A stretch of 5,278 nucleotides of DNA from Phycisphaerales bacterium UBA3190 (GTDB lineage: Bacteria > Planctomycetota > Phycisphaerae > Phycisphaerales > UBA1924), in NCBI GenBank assembly GCA_002364005.1, contig DEXG01000023.1, forward strand, positions 277,973-283,250, in the 5' to 3' direction. The notes below the pieces were generated by a model. The model searched no databases. It saw nothing but the letters and a program-made list of their open reading frames with translations, and was not told the DNA's origin. Of this stretch, positions 5,169 to 5,278 are shown piece by piece. Made by a program: the position numbers and the translations under genes. Within the stretch, counting starts at the first letter, position 1, and each line of letters opens with the position of its first letter.

Positions 5169-5278
5169 GACTGCCCCATCCACCGGTCCCGCTCGGCGCT
5201 CGCCCGCTCGAGCTTCACGAGTCGCTCGGCCAGGTCGTCAAGCTCAATACTCTCGCGAGCAAACTTGAGCACGTTGGT
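5165..5278 (-). CDS. C-terminal tail of an unidentified charged, helical protein (start outside window)
   Basis: The frame is open from the right edge of the window to a TGA at 5165-5167, giving 37 residues ending ERDRWMGQS. The piece is rich in Glu, Arg, Leu and Lys with leucines at helical spacing (LDDLAERLVKLERA), so it is probably an alpha-helical or coiled-coil tail. Support for it as a gene comes from the ATGA overlap with the zinc-ribbon gene, a typical operon junction. No family can be assigned from so short a piece. Confidence 0.55.
   Translation of the reverse strand, partial: TNVLKFARESIELDDLAERLVKLERASAERDRWMGQS

Noticed and set aside
4670..5170. Plus-strand open frame of 166 codons opposite the recombinase and zinc-ribbon genes
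   Set aside because: Ser/Arg/Pro-rich composition typical of an antisense shadow; the opposite strand has an intact catalytic recombinase.
1..5278. tRNA-type attachment site, CRISPR array or insertion sequence ends
   Set aside because: No tRNA-like cloverleaf sequence, regular spaced repeats or transposase-flanking inverted repeats were visible on either strand.

Overview
This window most likely comes from a high-GC, Gram-negative-type bacterium: an RND efflux pump implies an inner and an outer membrane, and genes start at clear AGGAG-type ribosome binding sites. The style of the CusA protein (an acidic insert in the porter domain and a DDG motif in TM10) and the cysteine-repeat protein suggest the Planctomycetota/Bacteroidota side of the tree. 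That placement is inference from remembered family features, not a search.

Left part (1-4258, plus strand): a metal-detoxification cluster, probably for copper and/or silver. It opens with the C-terminal ~60% of a CusA-type heavy-metal RND pump, cut by the window edge. An ATGA overlap leads into a secreted 300-residue protein with four tandem TRASH/YHS-like cysteine repeats (16 repeat cysteines) and a His-rich N-terminus. Next come a three-helix membrane protein with a C-terminal DUF305 domain, and a protein that joins an N-terminal HMA metal-binding domain (GMHCGSC) to a MauE/DoxX-like membrane domain carrying a CxC motif. All four point the same way. The two short gaps (103 and 66 bp) each contain a perfect 7-bp inverted repeat.

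Right part (4284-5278, minus strand, convergent with the metal cluster): a module that looks like part of a mobile element. In its direction of transcription it has the tail of an unidentified charged, helical protein, a 73-residue two-CxxC zinc-ribbon-like protein (ATGA overlap with the first), and a short tyrosine recombinase. The recombinase has all the expected catalytic residues but no N-terminal core-binding domain. The 87 bp between zinc-ribbon gene and recombinase start carries a 14-bp perfect palindrome and repeated GTATCC-type half-sites, which may be recombinase binding or autoregulatory sites.

Working model (inference): the soluble and membrane proteins bind metal in the periplasm (Cys-repeat protein, DUF305) and cytoplasm (HMA-MauE), while the RND pump, with partners outside the window, exports it. 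The nearby recombinase suggests the cluster may sit at the edge of a mobile element. No tRNA, rRNA, CRISPR array, IS element or convincing rho-independent terminator was seen.
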